NCBI GenBank assembly: GCA_031180665.1
Contig: JAPSLP010000009.1
Span: forward strand, 102,154-166,153
Length of the DNA: 64,000 nt
DNA from: Cupriavidus sp.
GTDB lineage: Bacteria > Pseudomonadota > Gammaproteobacteria > Burkholderiales > Burkholderiaceae
Direction: 5' to 3'
Position 1 is the first letter of the stretch, and each line of letters starts with the position of its first letter. Position numbers and translations under genes: made by a program. Shown piece after piece: positions 41,813-52,575 of this stretch. Below the pieces are notes generated by a model, which saw nothing but the letters and a program-made list of their open reading frames with translations, ran no database searches and had not been told where the DNA came from.

Positions 41813-43565
41813 GGGCGCCCTCCCGCGCAGGCTTTTCCAGCAGGAACGGACCGATCACCAGCGCGTCGAGCGGCGAAGTCCAGAAGCACTCGACCGCGTC
41901 GCGCGGGGTGCAGACGATCGGCTCGCCGCGCGTGTTGAACGAGGTATTGACCAGGATCGGCACGCCGGTGCGCTGCTCGAAGGCCGCCAGCACATCGTAG
42001 TAGGCGGGGTTCTGCTCGCGCCGCACGGTCTGCACGCGGGCGGTGCCATCGACGTGGCAGACCGCCGGAATGCGATCCTCGCGCCCCGGCTTGACGTCGA
42101 AGACGAACAGCATGAACGGCGCGCGCCAGTTGCCGGGACAGGCCGCGGTAAACCATTCGGCGGCGCGTTCTTCCATCACCACCGGCGCAACCGGCCGGAA
42201 GTCTTCGCGATCCTTGATCTGGTTGAGCTTCTGCTGCATCGACGGATCGATCGGCGAGGCCAGGATCGAGCGACCGCCCAGCGCGCGCGGGCCGAATTCC
42301 ATGCGGCCCTGGAACCAGCCGATGATCTTGTTCTGCGCAAGCAGTTCGGCGGTCTCGCCGGCAATGTCGTCGAGCCGGCGGTACGGCAGCTTGGCCTGAT
42401 CGAGGAAGGCGGCGATCTCGCGCTCGTCGAAGGCCGGGCCGTAATAGGCGTGCTCCATGGCCCAGCGCCGCGCCGGCTTGCCGCGCTGCTGCCAGTCGAT
42501 CCACAGCGCCGCGCCCAGCGCAGTGCCCGCGTCGCCGGCGGCGGGCTGCACCCAGACCTCGTCGAACGCGCCCTGGTCGCGCACCCGGGCGTTCATCACG
42601 CAGTTCAGCGCGACCCCGCCCGCCATCGCCAGCTTGCGCTCGCCGCTCTCGGCGGCGAGCCACGCCGTCATGCCGAGCACCGTCTCCTCGAGCACCAGCT
42701 GCAGCGAGCGCGCGATATTGAAATGCTCGCGCGTGAATTCGCTGCCGCGCACGCGCGGCGGCCCCAGTACCGCTTCGAGGTCGACCTGGTCGATGCGGTA
42801 GCCGCCCTCGCGGTCGCCATGGACCATCGCGCGGAACACGTCGGCGCGGGTCGGTTCGCCATACGAGGCCAGCGCCATCACCTTGTACTCGTCGGACGAA
42901 TGCAGGAAGCCCAGATGCCGCGTCACGCGCTCATACAGTAGGCCGAGCGAATCGGGCAGGTCGATCTGCTTGATGCGGCGGTAGTCGCGTCCGTCGAACA
43001 CGCCATAGCTGGTGGTGGCGCTCTCGCCGCGGCCATCCATCGTCAGCACCGCGCAGCGGTCGAACGGCGCCGCCAGGAAGGCGCTCGCCTCGTGGGCCAT
43101 ATGGTGCTCGACGTAGTGCCAGCGGTACGGCGCCTCGGCGCTGCTGCGCACGGTGGCGAAGCGCTGCTGCAGGTGGTGCGGCACGCCCGACACCAGTTGC
43201 CGCGGCGCGTTGACGACATAGGACAGGAACAGCGGGTCCCACGGGGAATCGGCCACGCCGGGCTGCGCATGCCGCGACGGCTCCAGCGGCAGCGTCACGG
43301 TTTCGTCGTTGCGCCGCTCGCCGAGCATCACCGCCGGATCGAAGGAATAGGCGATATGGTCGATGTCGGCCAGCGTGATGCCGGCCTCCTTCAGGCAGTA
43401 GTCGATCGCATGGTAGGGCAGCTCCCAGGCCGTGAACGGCACCGGCCGCTTGCCGTGCTTGATATGCGTGAACCGTTCGTCCTCCGCCGCGGCGATGACC
43501 TCGCCGTCGCGCACCAGGCAGGCGGAGGTGTCGTGATAGGCGGCGTTGATTCCAAGCGTGTACAT
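41799..43565 (-). CDS. carbamoyltransferase (NodU/CmcH family)
   Basis: MYTLGINAAYHDTSACLVRDGEVIAAAEDERFTHIKHGKRPVPFTA...YVEHHMAHEASAF...MAGGVALNCVMNARV...MEFGPRALGGRSIL...NTSFNTRGEPIVCTPRDAVECF. Confidence 0.96.
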   Translation of the reverse strand: MYTLGINAAYHDTSACLVRDGEVIAAAEDERFTHIKHGKRPVPFTAWELPYHAIDYCLKEAGITLADIDHIAYSFDPAVMLGERRNDETVTLPLEPSRHAQPGVADSPWDPLFLSYVVNAPRQLVSGVPHHLQQRFATVRSSAEAPYRWHYVEHHMAHEASAFLAAPFDRCAVLTMDGRGESATTSYGVFDGRDYRRIKQIDLPDSLGLLYERVTRHLGFLHSSDEYKVMALASYGEPTRADVFRAMVHGDREGGYRIDQVDLEAVLGPPRVRGSEFTREHFNIARSLQLVLEETVLGMTAWLAAESGERKLAMAGGVALNCVMNARVRDQGAFDEVWVQPAAGDAGTALGAALWIDWQQRGKPARRWAMEHAYYGPAFDEREIAAFLDQAKLPYRRLDDIAGETAELLAQNKIIGWFQGRMEFGPRALGGRSILASPIDPSMQQKLNQIKDREDFRPVAPVVMEERAAEWFTAACPGNWRAPFMLFVFDVKPGREDRIPAVCHVDGTARVQTVRREQNPAYYDVLAAFEQRTGVPILVNTSFNTRGEPIVCTPRDAVECFWTSPLDALVIGPFLLEKPAREGAHAAA

Positions 43566-43598
43566 GGCGGCTCCTCTGCGCGATTCCTTGTGTCCGAT

Positions 43599-44774
43599 TC
43601 AGGTGGCCAGCATCGCGCCACTGGCGCGTACCGGCGGCAACGGGGGGATGACGGGGGCGGGCACGACCAGCGGCGGCAGCGCATCCGTGGCGGCCGGCGC
43701 GCCGGCCAGCAGTTCGCGCGCCGCGGCCACGACCTGGGCCACTTCGACATCGTTCAGGCAACGGTGGTGCTGCTGCGGGCAGACGCTCTTGTAGCAATAG
43801 CGGCACGGCACGTCGGCAAAGAGCGTGCGGTGCGGGACCTGCCACGGCGTGTGCTGCGGATTGGTCAGCGCATAGAGATCGACCACCGGCGTGCCGAGCG
43901 CGGCCGACAGATGCACCGGCCCGCTGTTGTTGGAAACCAGCAGATCGGCATGCTCGATCAGCGCGCCCATCTGGCCCAGCGTCAGCTCGCCGGCGATGCC
44001 GATCACACGCGGATGGTCGGCGGCGCGGCATACGCCGTCGACCAGCGCTTGCTCGCCCACGCCGCCGGTCAGCAGCACCAGCGCGCCGTCCTGCTCGGCC
44101 AGCGTGCGGGCGACCTCGGCAAAGCGCGGTGCCGGCCAGCGGCGCGACTCGGCGGTCGCGCCCGGATGCATCACCACGCAGCGGCCGCACGCCGGGCCCT
44201 GCCCGTGCCAGCGTTGCAGCAGCCGCTGAACCGCGCGCCGGTCGTGCGGCTGCACGCGAAAACGCAGCCGCGTGTCGGCCGGTACCGCGCCGACCGTCGC
44301 CACCAGGTCGAGCTGGCGCTGGGTCTCGTGGCGGACCTGCGTCTGCGGCTCGGTCTCCGGCACCCAGTCGCTCAGCAGCTGATAGGGGTTCTCGCGGCAA
44401 TGCGCCAGACGCAGCGGAATGCCGGCCATCGTGCAGAGCAGTGCGGCCGGCAGCGGGTTCTGGCTGTAGACGGTGAAGATCACCGCCGCATCGAAGCGCG
44501 CGGCCTGCAGCCGCTGGGCCCATGGCAGCACGCTGCTGCCGGTGCGGTTGCCGGTGCCGTTACCCTTCACCCATGGTGCATCCCAGGTCAGGAACGTGTC
44601 GATCATCGGCAGGTGGCTGGCCAGCGCCGCCGCGCCGCTCGAGGTCAGCAAGGTCAGGTGACGGGACGGGTCGCTGTCCTTCAGCGCCTGCATCGCGGGC
44701 GTGGTCATCAACACATCGCCCATATTGTCCAGCCGCACGCACAGGATGCGTTTGGCGTCGCGCCATGCGGTCAT
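43599..44774 (-). CDS. glycosyltransferase family 9 (second copy)
   Basis: RILCVRLDNMGDVLMTTPAMQALKDSDPSRHLTLLTS...VMHPGATAESRRWPAPRFAEVARTL...LLVSNNSGPVHLSAALGTPVVDLYA. Confidence 0.92.
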   Translation of the reverse strand: MTAWRDAKRILCVRLDNMGDVLMTTPAMQALKDSDPSRHLTLLTSSGAAALASHLPMIDTFLTWDAPWVKGNGTGNRTGSSVLPWAQRLQAARFDAAVIFTVYSQNPLPAALLCTMAGIPLRLAHCRENPYQLLSDWVPETEPQTQVRHETQRQLDLVATVGAVPADTRLRFRVQPHDRRAVQRLLQRWHGQGPACGRCVVMHPGATAESRRWPAPRFAEVARTLAEQDGALVLLTGGVGEQALVDGVCRAADHPRVIGIAGELTLGQMGALIEHADLLVSNNSGPVHLSAALGTPVVDLYALTNPQHTPWQVPHRTLFADVPCRYCYKSVCPQQHHRCLNDVEVAQVVAAARELLAGAPAATDALPPLVVPAPVIPPLPPVRASGAMLAT

Positions 44775-45439
44775 GAGGCCTCCACCCGGCAACGTTCGGC
44801 GTGCCGCACGGTGCCACCCAGATGGCGGACCACGATGCGCGCGGCCTGGTCCAGATCGGCGACGACATGTTCGGGCGTGCGATACGGCCCGCGCACCCAT
44901 TCGGTCTCGTTGCCGCAATCGACCAGGATGGTGTGGCAGCCGGCGCGCTGTCCGGCCTCGATGTCGTCGAGGATGTCGCCGATCATCCAGGAGCGGCGCA
45001 GATCGAAGTGCAGCAGCGTCGCGGCATTGCGCAGCAGCCCCGGCAGCGGCTTGCGGCACAGGCAGGTGCGCGTGAAGCGCGGCACCACGCCTTCCGGATG
45101 ATGTGGACAGAAGAAGAAGCCCGACAGCCGTGCGCCATGGGTTGCGAACAGCTCGCCCAGGCGCTGGCGCATCGGCCCCAGCGCCTCGGGCGTGAAGCGG
45201 CCGAGCGCGAGGCCGGGCTGGTTCGACACCACCACCAGCGGCACGCCGAGCCGGCCGAGGCGCCGCAACGCCCGCGCGGCGCCCGGCGCGAGCCGCATCC
45301 GGTCGGGGTCGACGTTGTACGGCACGTCCTGCAACACCGTGCCGTCCTTGTCCAGCAATACCGCGCCGGGAAGTCCACTGCCTGCTCCGGCCGGCAGGGC
45401 GGCGCCCGCTATCGGTCTGGCGCCGGGGTCGTCGATCAC
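44771..45439 (-). CDS. HAD-IIIA family phosphatase (GmhB-like)
   Basis: AVLLDKDGTVLQDVPYNVDPDRMRLAPGAARAL...LVVVSNQPGLALGRF...FFCPHHPEGVVPRFTRTCLCRKPLPGLL...SWMIGDILDDIEAGQRAGC. GTG start overlaps the SDR stop. Confidence 0.9.
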   Translation of the reverse strand: MIDDPGARPIAGAALPAGAGSGLPGAVLLDKDGTVLQDVPYNVDPDRMRLAPGAARALRRLGRLGVPLVVVSNQPGLALGRFTPEALGPMRQRLGELFATHGARLSGFFFCPHHPEGVVPRFTRTCLCRKPLPGLLRNAATLLHFDLRRSWMIGDILDDIEAGQRAGCHTILVDCGNETEWVRGPYRTPEHVVADLDQAARIVVRHLGGTVRHAERCRVEAS

Positions 45440-46176
45440 GGCCACGACGTTTCCTTCATCGGCAGCACCATGACCTCGGGGATCACGGTCTCTTCGGGCT
45501 GTGTCAGCACGAAGCGCACCGCGCGGGCGACATTGGCCGGGTCCTGCAGGGTGGACTGGTCGATATCGGCGAAGCGGTCGAGCAGGAAGGGGGTACGCAT
45601 GCCGCCGGCGACAATGGCCGAGACCTTGATGCCGTGCGGCCGCAGTTCCGCGTGCAGCGCATGCGAGAAGCCGAGCAGCCCCCATTTGGTGGCGTGGTAG
45701 GCCGAGGCGTTGGGCCAGGCGCGTTTGGATGCCGTGGAAGCGATATTGACGATGTGGCCGCCGCCCTGCGCCTTGAGCATCGGCACCACGGCGTGCGACA
45801 TCAGATAGGGACCGTACAGATTGACCATCAGCACGCGGTGCCAGCGCTCGGTCTCGACCTCGTCGACCGGCAGCGTGATGTCGATGGCGGCGTTGTTGAC
45901 GATGCCGTCGAGGCGGCCGCTGCGCTCGCGCACCTGCTCGAAGGCCGAACGGACCGCGGCCGGTTCGGCCACGTCGAAGGACAGCGAATAGGCCCGCTCG
46001 CCGCTGGCGTCGAGCTTCTCGGCACAGGTGCGGGCCAGGGTTTCATCGACATCGGCGACAACCAGGCTGGCGCCGGCGGCCGACAGGTTCTGGCAGATCG
46101 CGGCGCCGAGCCCGCGCCCTCCTCCGGTCACGAGAAAGGTCTTGCCTTGCAGGCTGGCAACTTGCGCATCGGTCAT
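45436..46176 (-). CDS. SDR family oxidoreductase
   Basis: KTFLVTGGGRGLGAAICQNLSAAGASLVVADVD...GIVNNAAIDITLPV...YHATKWGLLGFSHALHAELRPHGI. Confidence 0.93.
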   Translation of the reverse strand: MTDAQVASLQGKTFLVTGGGRGLGAAICQNLSAAGASLVVADVDETLARTCAEKLDASGERAYSLSFDVAEPAAVRSAFEQVRERSGRLDGIVNNAAIDITLPVDEVETERWHRVLMVNLYGPYLMSHAVVPMLKAQGGGHIVNIASTASKRAWPNASAYHATKWGLLGFSHALHAELRPHGIKVSAIVAGGMRTPFLLDRFADIDQSTLQDPANVARAVRFVLTQPEETVIPEVMVLPMKETSWP

Positions 46177-46491
46177 TTCGGCTCCTGAAGTTGGCTTCGA
46201 AGGCGTGACCGGATGCAGCGCCGGCGCAAGTGCGGCGCGATGGCGGGCGGGGCGGAAAAAGGGGAATGCACGGCATCGCTCCCCATTCCGGTTGCCCGCC
46301 GCCCCGTGCGACGGCGGCGAATCCGGTTCTCTGTGGGGATGCCTTCAGCGAATTGCATGCCAGACGCGTGATGGCGCCGTGGCTTGCCGTTTCAGGGGTA
46401 ACGGTTCCCCCGTGTCAGGAGTTACATGGGGGGTGTTGGCGTTTATGCCGTGGCTGGTAAAAGTTGCATGGCGGGGGTGGGAGACTCCGCT

Positions 46492-46700
46492 TGCCCTGTC
46501 CCCAGCCTTCTTCCCGCCAGCGGGAGAGGGCGTCGCGTGTCAGAAGGCGCAGGGCTGTGGGGAAAGCCAGCCAATGCATGGGCTCCGCTCTCCCGCAAGC
46601 CAGAGATGGAGCCGGGTGTCGGGATGCGCAGACTGCGGGCTGAATGCAAGCCCGTGCCCGGTCTCCCTCTCCCGCTGGCGGAGAGAGCTGGGGAGAAGGC
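46492..46700. repeat. palindromic repeat family 2, diverged copies
   Basis: ttgccctgtccccagccttcttcccgccagcgggagaggg (46491-46530) and ctccctctcccgctggcggagagagctggggagaagg (46663-46699). Confidence 0.6.
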
Positions 46701-46716
46701 CGCGCGGCAGCGTGCT

Positions 46717-47847
46717 TCAGGCGGCCTTGGCCCGGCTGGCGGTCTTTTTACGCGCCGGGCGGGCGGAGGAAGAACGCTCGACGTCATCCACGCCGCCCGC
46801 GCGCAGCCCCCGCTTCTGCTCGGTCACGTCCTGCGACGCTCCCACCATCGTCAGCGGATTGCCGTGTTCGTCCACCGTGACCTCGCCTTCCTCGCGGATG
46901 TCGCGGCGGCTGCCGTCAGGCAGCAGGATCGCGTATTCGACGCGATACGGCTGGCGGCCGTCGATCGCCGCACGGATGGCCTCCTCGACGCGGCTGCGGT
47001 CCTCGGGGACGATCGACGCCAGGTAACGGTCCATCGTCACCTTGAACGCCTGCGGCGCCCAGCCGAAGATCCGGTACGCCTCGTCGGTCCAGGCGCAGTC
47101 GTCGTTCTGCAGATTCCAGTACCAGCCGCCCACATGGGCGATCTCCTGCGCCTTGGCCAGCAGCGCCTCGCTCTGCCGCAGCGCGGCCTCGGCGCGGCGG
47201 CGCTCCGTAATGTCGAGGCTCACGCCGATCATCTTGACCGGGCGCTGGTCGAAGTCGCGCACCAGCGTGGCCCGCGACGAGATCCAGCGCACGTCCGCAT
47301 CGTCGCTCTCCCCACCGCCGCGCCGGACACGGAATTCCCACTCGTGCATCTCCTGCCCCGCCAGCGCGCGCTCGAGCACCTGCCTGAGCCGGACGGCGTC
47401 GGCCGGATGCACGCAGGCCCAGAAGTCGTCCATGGTGCGGATATGGCGGCCGAACAGCGTCTCGTCGTTCGACGAGTAGGTAACGCCGTCGCTGAGCACG
47501 TTCCACTCCCAGGTCACAATCCCCGACACCTCCTGGGCGAACTTCATCCTGGCCTCGCTCTCCATGATCTCGGCCAGATGCTTCTGCCGCAGCTCCTTGA
47601 TATGCGGATCGGACGCGGTACTGGCTTCCAGGTCGGCGATGGCCTGCTCGCCATAGCGCAGCCATAGCCAGTTGACGCCGAGAAAGCGGGCCAGCGCCAG
47701 CAGGCGCTCGTATTCGATCTCGCCCCCGCGGGTCCACTTGTGCACCGCGGACGGCGACACCGACAGGGCCTCGGCAACCTGCTTGAGCATGATCCGCTTG
47801 CTGTCCAGCACGCCCTTCAGGCGCATGGCGAACGTGTCCTCCGACAT
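46717..47847 (-). CDS. XRE-type HTH plus tandem PAS sensor/regulator
   Basis: MRLKGVLDSKRIMLKQVAEALSVSPSAVHKWTRGGEIEYERLLALARFLGV (Cro/C1 HTH), then two PAS/PAC modules (MIGVSLDITERRRAEAALRQSEALL...GWYWNLQNDDCAWTDEAYRIFGW...MVGASQDVTEQKRG). No kinase or GGDEF domain seen. Confidence 0.88.
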   Translation of the reverse strand: MSEDTFAMRLKGVLDSKRIMLKQVAEALSVSPSAVHKWTRGGEIEYERLLALARFLGVNWLWLRYGEQAIADLEASTASDPHIKELRQKHLAEIMESEARMKFAQEVSGIVTWEWNVLSDGVTYSSNDETLFGRHIRTMDDFWACVHPADAVRLRQVLERALAGQEMHEWEFRVRRGGGESDDADVRWISSRATLVRDFDQRPVKMIGVSLDITERRRAEAALRQSEALLAKAQEIAHVGGWYWNLQNDDCAWTDEAYRIFGWAPQAFKVTMDRYLASIVPEDRSRVEEAIRAAIDGRQPYRVEYAILLPDGSRRDIREEGEVTVDEHGNPLTMVGASQDVTEQKRGLRAGGVDDVERSSSARPARKKTASRAKAA

Positions 47848-47862
47848 CGACCCTTCCTTCTC

Positions 47863-47907
47863 TTATTAACCGATGGTGAATTGCGCAACCCGCACCTTAC
47901 ACCATCG
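47863..47907. promoter_or_regulatory. operator-like site A (CACCATCGG family) upstream of the XRE-PAS gene
   Basis: ttattaacCGATGGTGaattgcgcaacccgcaccttaCACCATCGcg; exact 8-bp inverted repeat CGATGGTG/CACCATCG. Confidence 0.6.
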
Positions 47908-48012
47908 CGCCGCACGACGTGATTTTTAATAGCCGTTGCATATCGCGATCACGATAGCGATTGAAATTTTGCGTTTGTTGAGCCGATTCTCGCTCGCTAG
48001 ACTTGCCTCACA

Positions 48013-48044
48013 TCACCAACGGTAATTTAATTAACCATTAGTGA
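48013..48044. promoter_or_regulatory. operator-like site B (32-bp imperfect palindrome) upstream of the Rieske oxygenase gene
   Basis: TCACCAACGGTAATTTAATTAACCATTAGTGA; 12 of 16 positions self-complementary. Confidence 0.65.
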
Positions 48045-48097
48045 ATTTACCGAACCGCAGAACGTTCGGTGCCAACGACGATTCCAGGAGACCCACG

Positions 48098-49219
48098 ATG
48101 CAAGCCGCCTTCGCCGCCCCGGTGTGCGACCCCGCCGACCAGCTCGCCTACACCCTGCCCGCCCACTACTACACCTCGAGCGAAATCTTCGAGCGCGAGA
48201 AGCAGACCATCTTCGCGAGGAGCTGGATCTGCGTGATGCACCGCAGCCAGGTAGCGGAGCCGAACCAGTACGCCACCGTCAAGGTCGCCGGGGAGAACGT
48301 CTTCGTCGTGCGCGGCCGCGACGGCGTACTGCGCGCCTTCTACAACGTCTGCCCGCACCGCGCGCACGAACTGTTTGCCGACGGCGCCGGGCGCGCGAAG
48401 AACGTCATCACTTGCCCGTACCACGCCTGGTCGTTCGGCCTGGACGGCAAGCTGATGCACGCGCGCAATGCCGAGAACGTGCCGGGCTTCTGCAAGGACA
48501 ACGCCGGCCTGTCCCCGGTGCGCGTGGAAGAGTTCTGCGGCCTGATCTTCGTCAACCTCGACAACGACGCGACGCCGCTGGCCGAGCAGGCCAAGGGCCT
48601 GAACGAGGAGATCCGCGCGCGCTGCCCCGACGTGGACAAGCTGGTGCCGGCACATCGGCTGACCTACGAGATGAAGGCTAACTGGAAGGTCGTGGTCGAT
48701 AACTATCTCGAATGCCTGCATTGCCAGACGGCCCACCCGGCGCTGGTCGAGTCGATCAAGATGGAGACCTACAAGCACGAGGTGCGCGGCATCTATACCA
48801 GCCAGGTCGGCCAGACCCGCTCGGGCAGCGACGCCTTCACCTACGACAGCGACGCGCCCAACACCGACTTCGCTGCCTACTGGCTGTGGCCGAACGTCAC
48901 GCTGAACGTGCTGCCCGGCGACGGCAACTACGGGGTCTTCTACATGTTCCCGGTCGATGCCGACACCACCATCCAGCATTTCGAGTTCTATTTCCGCGAC
49001 GCCACGCCGACCGCGGAACAGCAGCAGCTGATCGAGTACTACAAGAACGTGCTCAAGCCCGAGGACCTGAGCATCGTCGAGTCGGTGCAGCGCGGCCTGA
49101 AGTCGCGCGGCTACCGCAACGGACAGGGCCCGCTGCTGATCACCGAGGACAAGACCTCGGCCATCGGCGAACACGGCGTGCGGCACTTCCAGCAAATGGT
49201 GCTGGAAGCCCTGGCCTGA
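48098..49219 (+). CDS. Rieske aromatic-ring-hydroxylating-type oxygenase alpha subunit, CntA/YeaW-like (quaternary amine monooxygenase)
   Basis: CPHRAHELFADGAGRAKNVITCPYHAWSFGLDG (Rieske); NWKVVVDNYLECLHCQTAHPALVE (mononuclear Fe site with Glu in the bridging position). ATG at 48098 with an AGGAG site. Confidence 0.9.
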   Translation: MQAAFAAPVCDPADQLAYTLPAHYYTSSEIFEREKQTIFARSWICVMHRSQVAEPNQYATVKVAGENVFVVRGRDGVLRAFYNVCPHRAHELFADGAGRAKNVITCPYHAWSFGLDGKLMHARNAENVPGFCKDNAGLSPVRVEEFCGLIFVNLDNDATPLAEQAKGLNEEIRARCPDVDKLVPAHRLTYEMKANWKVVVDNYLECLHCQTAHPALVESIKMETYKHEVRGIYTSQVGQTRSGSDAFTYDSDAPNTDFAAYWLWPNVTLNVLPGDGNYGVFYMFPVDADTTIQHFEFYFRDATPTAEQQQLIEYYKNVLKPEDLSIVESVQRGLKSRGYRNGQGPLLITEDKTSAIGEHGVRHFQQMVLEALA

Positions 49220-49267
49220 GTCCCCGCCGGCCCATCGCTCGCCCCCAACCCGGACAACCATCACACC

Positions 49268-50737
49268 ATGATCCATACCGAGCTGTATATCGACGGCAAG
49301 TGGCAGGCGCCGCTGGCCAATGGCACCCGCACCATCCTGAGCCCGGCCGACGAGTCCGCAATCGCCGAGGCCGCCGAAGGCACCCGCGAGGACGCGCGCC
49401 GCGCGATCGCCGCCGCGCGGCAGGCGTTCGACCATGGCCCGTGGCGCAACAGCACGATCCGCGAACGCGCCCGGCTGCTGAACCGCATCGCCGACCTGAT
49501 CGATCGCGACGCCGAAACGCTGGCCAGGCTCGAATCGCTGAACACCGGCAAGACGCTGACCGAGAGCCGCACCGACATGGGCGATATCGCGGCGACCTTC
49601 CGCTACTTCGCGGGGCTCGTTGCATCGGAATCGGGCGCGGTCAACGAGGCGCCGCATCACGTGATCAGCCGCACGCTGCGCGAGCCGGTCGGCGTCTGCG
49701 GCCTGATCACGCCGTGGAACTACCCACTGCTGCAGGCCGCATGGAAAATCGCCCCCGCGCTGGGCGCCGGCAATACCGTGGTGATCAAGCCGAGCAACCT
49801 GACGCCGCTGACCACCTGGCACTTCACCCGGCTGATCGCCGAACTGGACCTGCCGCCTGGCGTGTTCAACCTGGTGACCGGCGGTGCGGAGGTGGGCGCC
49901 GAGCTGGCCGAGCACCACGACGTCGACCTGGTCTCGTTCACCGGCGGCGCCTATGCGGGCGAGAGCATCATGAAGGCAGCCACCGGCAACTTCAAGCGCA
50001 TCGCGCTGGAACTGGGCGGCAAGAACCCGAACATCGTGTTTGCCGACGCCGACCTCGACACCGCGGTCGACTATGCGCTGAACGCGGCTTACTTCCATGC
50101 CGGCCAGGTCTGCTCGGCCGGCTCGCGGCTGATGATCGAGGACGGCATCTACGATACGTTCGTCGAGCGGCTGGCGCAGCGGCTGCCGCGCATCGTGATC
50201 GGCAACGGCATGCATGCCGAGACGCAGATGGGACCGGTGCAATCGGCCCAGCAGCATCAGAAGATCCTCGGGCTGGTCGAGCTCGGCATCTCCGAAGGCG
50301 CGCGCCTCGTGCATGGCGGCAAGCGGCCGCCCGGCGAAGTATTTGCGAAGGGCTACTGGCTCGAACCGACGCTGCTGGCCGACGTGACCGCCGACATGAA
50401 GATCGCGAAGGAAGAGATCTTTGGCCCGGTCATCACTGCCGAACGCTTCCGCTCCGAAGAGGAGGCCCTGCGGCTGGCCAACGATACGCCGTACGGCCTG
50501 GCCGCGGCCGTGTGGACGCGCGACCTGGACAAGGCCAACCGGATGTCGCGCGCGCTGCGTTTCGGCACGGTCTGGGTCAACGATTACCACCCGTACTTCC
50601 CCGAGGCGCCGTGGGGTGGCTACAAGGCGAGCGGCATCGGCCGCGAGCTGGCCCGCATCGGCCTGGACGAGTACACCGAACTCAAGCACAGCTATATCAA
50701 TCTGGCGCCGAAGCCGATGGGCTGGTTCGGCGTGTAA
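49268..50737 (+). CDS. aldehyde dehydrogenase, betaine-aldehyde dehydrogenase-like
   Basis: ELYIDGKWQAPLANGTRTILSPADESAIAEAAEG...GVCGLITPWNYPLLQAAWKIAPALGAGNTVVIKPS...ELGGKNPNIVFADADLDTAV. Confidence 0.92.
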   Translation: MIHTELYIDGKWQAPLANGTRTILSPADESAIAEAAEGTREDARRAIAAARQAFDHGPWRNSTIRERARLLNRIADLIDRDAETLARLESLNTGKTLTESRTDMGDIAATFRYFAGLVASESGAVNEAPHHVISRTLREPVGVCGLITPWNYPLLQAAWKIAPALGAGNTVVIKPSNLTPLTTWHFTRLIAELDLPPGVFNLVTGGAEVGAELAEHHDVDLVSFTGGAYAGESIMKAATGNFKRIALELGGKNPNIVFADADLDTAVDYALNAAYFHAGQVCSAGSRLMIEDGIYDTFVERLAQRLPRIVIGNGMHAETQMGPVQSAQQHQKILGLVELGISEGARLVHGGKRPPGEVFAKGYWLEPTLLADVTADMKIAKEEIFGPVITAERFRSEEEALRLANDTPYGLAAAVWTRDLDKANRMSRALRFGTVWVNDYHPYFPEAPWGGYKASGIGRELARIGLDEYTELKHSYINLAPKPMGWFGV

Positions 50738-50832
50738 GCTCGGGGTGCCGGGGCTTCCCGGACACAACCTCTCCAGCATCGCGGGCCGCGTGACGCGCGC
50801 CCGCGCTCTCAGACAGAAGAGGAGATTGCACG

Positions 50833-52575
50833 ATGAGCGCAATCCAGGAATACGACTACATCATCGTCGGCGCGGGCTCGGCTGGCTGCGTGCTTGCGGC
50901 GCGACTGACCGAGGACGCCGGCGTGTCGGTGCTGCTGCTGGAGGCTGGCGGCCCCGACTGGCGGCTGGACTGGCGCACGCAGATGCCCGCCGCCCTGGCC
51001 TATCCGCTGCAGGGCACGACCTACAACTGGGCCTATGTGACCGAGCCCGAGCCGCATATGAACGGCCGCCGGATGACGCAGGGCCGCGGCAAGGGCCTGG
51101 GCGGCTCGTCGCTGATCAACGGCATGGTCTATATCCGTGGCAATGCGCTGGACTACGACGGCTGGGCCGAGCAAAAGTCGCTGCAGAACTGGAGCTATGC
51201 CGACTGCCTGCCTTACTTCCGCAAGGCCGAGACCTACGACAAGGGCGCCAACGACTACCACGGCGGCGACGGGCCGCTGCATGTGACCACGCCGAAAGCC
51301 GACTGGAATCCGCTGTTCCGCGCCTTCGTCGAGGCCGGGGAACAGGCGGGCTACGCGCGCACCGACGACCTGAACGGCTATCGCCAGGAAGGCTTCGGCC
51401 CGATGGACCGCACCACCACCGCCGACGGGCGCCGCTGCAGCACGTCGCTCGCCTATCTGGACCAGGCGCGGGAACGGCCGAACCTGACCGTGCAGACGCG
51501 CGCGCTCGCGGACCGGATCGTGTTCGCCGGCGAGCGCGCGATCGGCGTGCGCTATCTGCAGGGCGAACAGACGCGCGAGGCGCGGGCGCGCCGCGAGGTC
51601 ATCGTCAGCAACGGCGCGATCGCCTCTCCGCAGTTGCTGCTGCGTTCCGGCGTCGGCAATGCGGATGAGCTGCGCGCCTTCGGCATCGATCCCGTGGTCG
51701 ACCTCAAGGGCGTCGGCGAGAATCTGCAGGACCATCTGGAGATGTATCTGCAGTACGAATGCACCAAGCCGGTCTCGCTGTACCCGGCACTGAAATGGTG
51801 GAACAAGCCGGCGATCGGCATCGAGTGGTATCTGCGCGGCACCGGCATCGCGGCGTCGAATCATTTCGAGGCCGGCGGCTTCATCCGCAGCAGCGACGAA
51901 TTCACCTGGCCCAACCTGCAATATCACTTCATCCCGCTGGCGATGAACTACGACGGCAGCAATCCGGTGCAGACCCATGGCTTCCAATGCCACGTCGGCT
52001 CGATGCGCTCGCCGAGCACCGGCTTCGTCAAGCTCGCCAGCCGCGATCCGCGCGTCAAGCCCCGCCTGCTGTTCCACTACATGGCCCACGACGTCGACTG
52101 GCGCGAATTCCGCGCGGCCGTGCGACTGACGCGCGAGATCATCGCCCAGCAGGCCATGGACCAGTTCCGCGGCCGCGAGATCAAGCCCGGCATGATGGTG
52201 CAAAGCGACGCCGAGATCGACGCCTTCGTCCGCGAGCACGCCGAGACCGCGCTGCATCCCTCCTGCACCTGCAAGATGGGCGACGCCTCCGACCCGATGG
52301 CCGTGGTCGACAACCAGGGTCGCGTGCATGGCCTCACGGGCCTGCGCGTGATCGACGCGTCCATCATGCCGCGCATCATCACCGGCAATCTGAACGCCGC
52401 CACCATCATGATTGCGGAGAAGCTGGCCGACGTGATCCGCGGCCATGCACCGCTGCCGCGCTCGGCGGCGCCTTACTACAAGGCTTCGGTCACCAGCGGC
52501 GGCGCACCGCCGACCGGCTCGCCGCTGCGCCCGGCCGCGGCCGGCGTGCAGGCTCCGGTGCTGGTGCCGCAGTAA
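50833..52575 (+). CDS. betA: GMC choline dehydrogenase
   Basis: [37 protein letters not shown]...[51 protein letters not shown]...[10 protein letters not shown]. Confidence 0.95.
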   Translation: MSAIQEYDYIIVGAGSAGCVLAARLTEDAGVSVLLLEAGGPDWRLDWRTQMPAALAYPLQGTTYNWAYVTEPEPHMNGRRMTQGRGKGLGGSSLINGMVYIRGNALDYDGWAEQKSLQNWSYADCLPYFRKAETYDKGANDYHGGDGPLHVTTPKADWNPLFRAFVEAGEQAGYARTDDLNGYRQEGFGPMDRTTTADGRRCSTSLAYLDQARERPNLTVQTRALADRIVFAGERAIGVRYLQGEQTREARARREVIVSNGAIASPQLLLRSGVGNADELRAFGIDPVVDLKGVGENLQDHLEMYLQYECTKPVSLYPALKWWNKPAIGIEWYLRGTGIAASNHFEAGGFIRSSDEFTWPNLQYHFIPLAMNYDGSNPVQTHGFQCHVGSMRSPSTGFVKLASRDPRVKPRLLFHYMAHDVDWREFRAAVRLTREIIAQQAMDQFRGREIKPGMMVQSDAEIDAFVREHAETALHPSCTCKMGDASDPMAVVDNQGRVHGLTGLRVIDASIMPRIITGNLNAATIMIAEKLADVIRGHAPLPRSAAPYYKASVTSGGAPPTGSPLRPAAAGVQAPVLVPQ

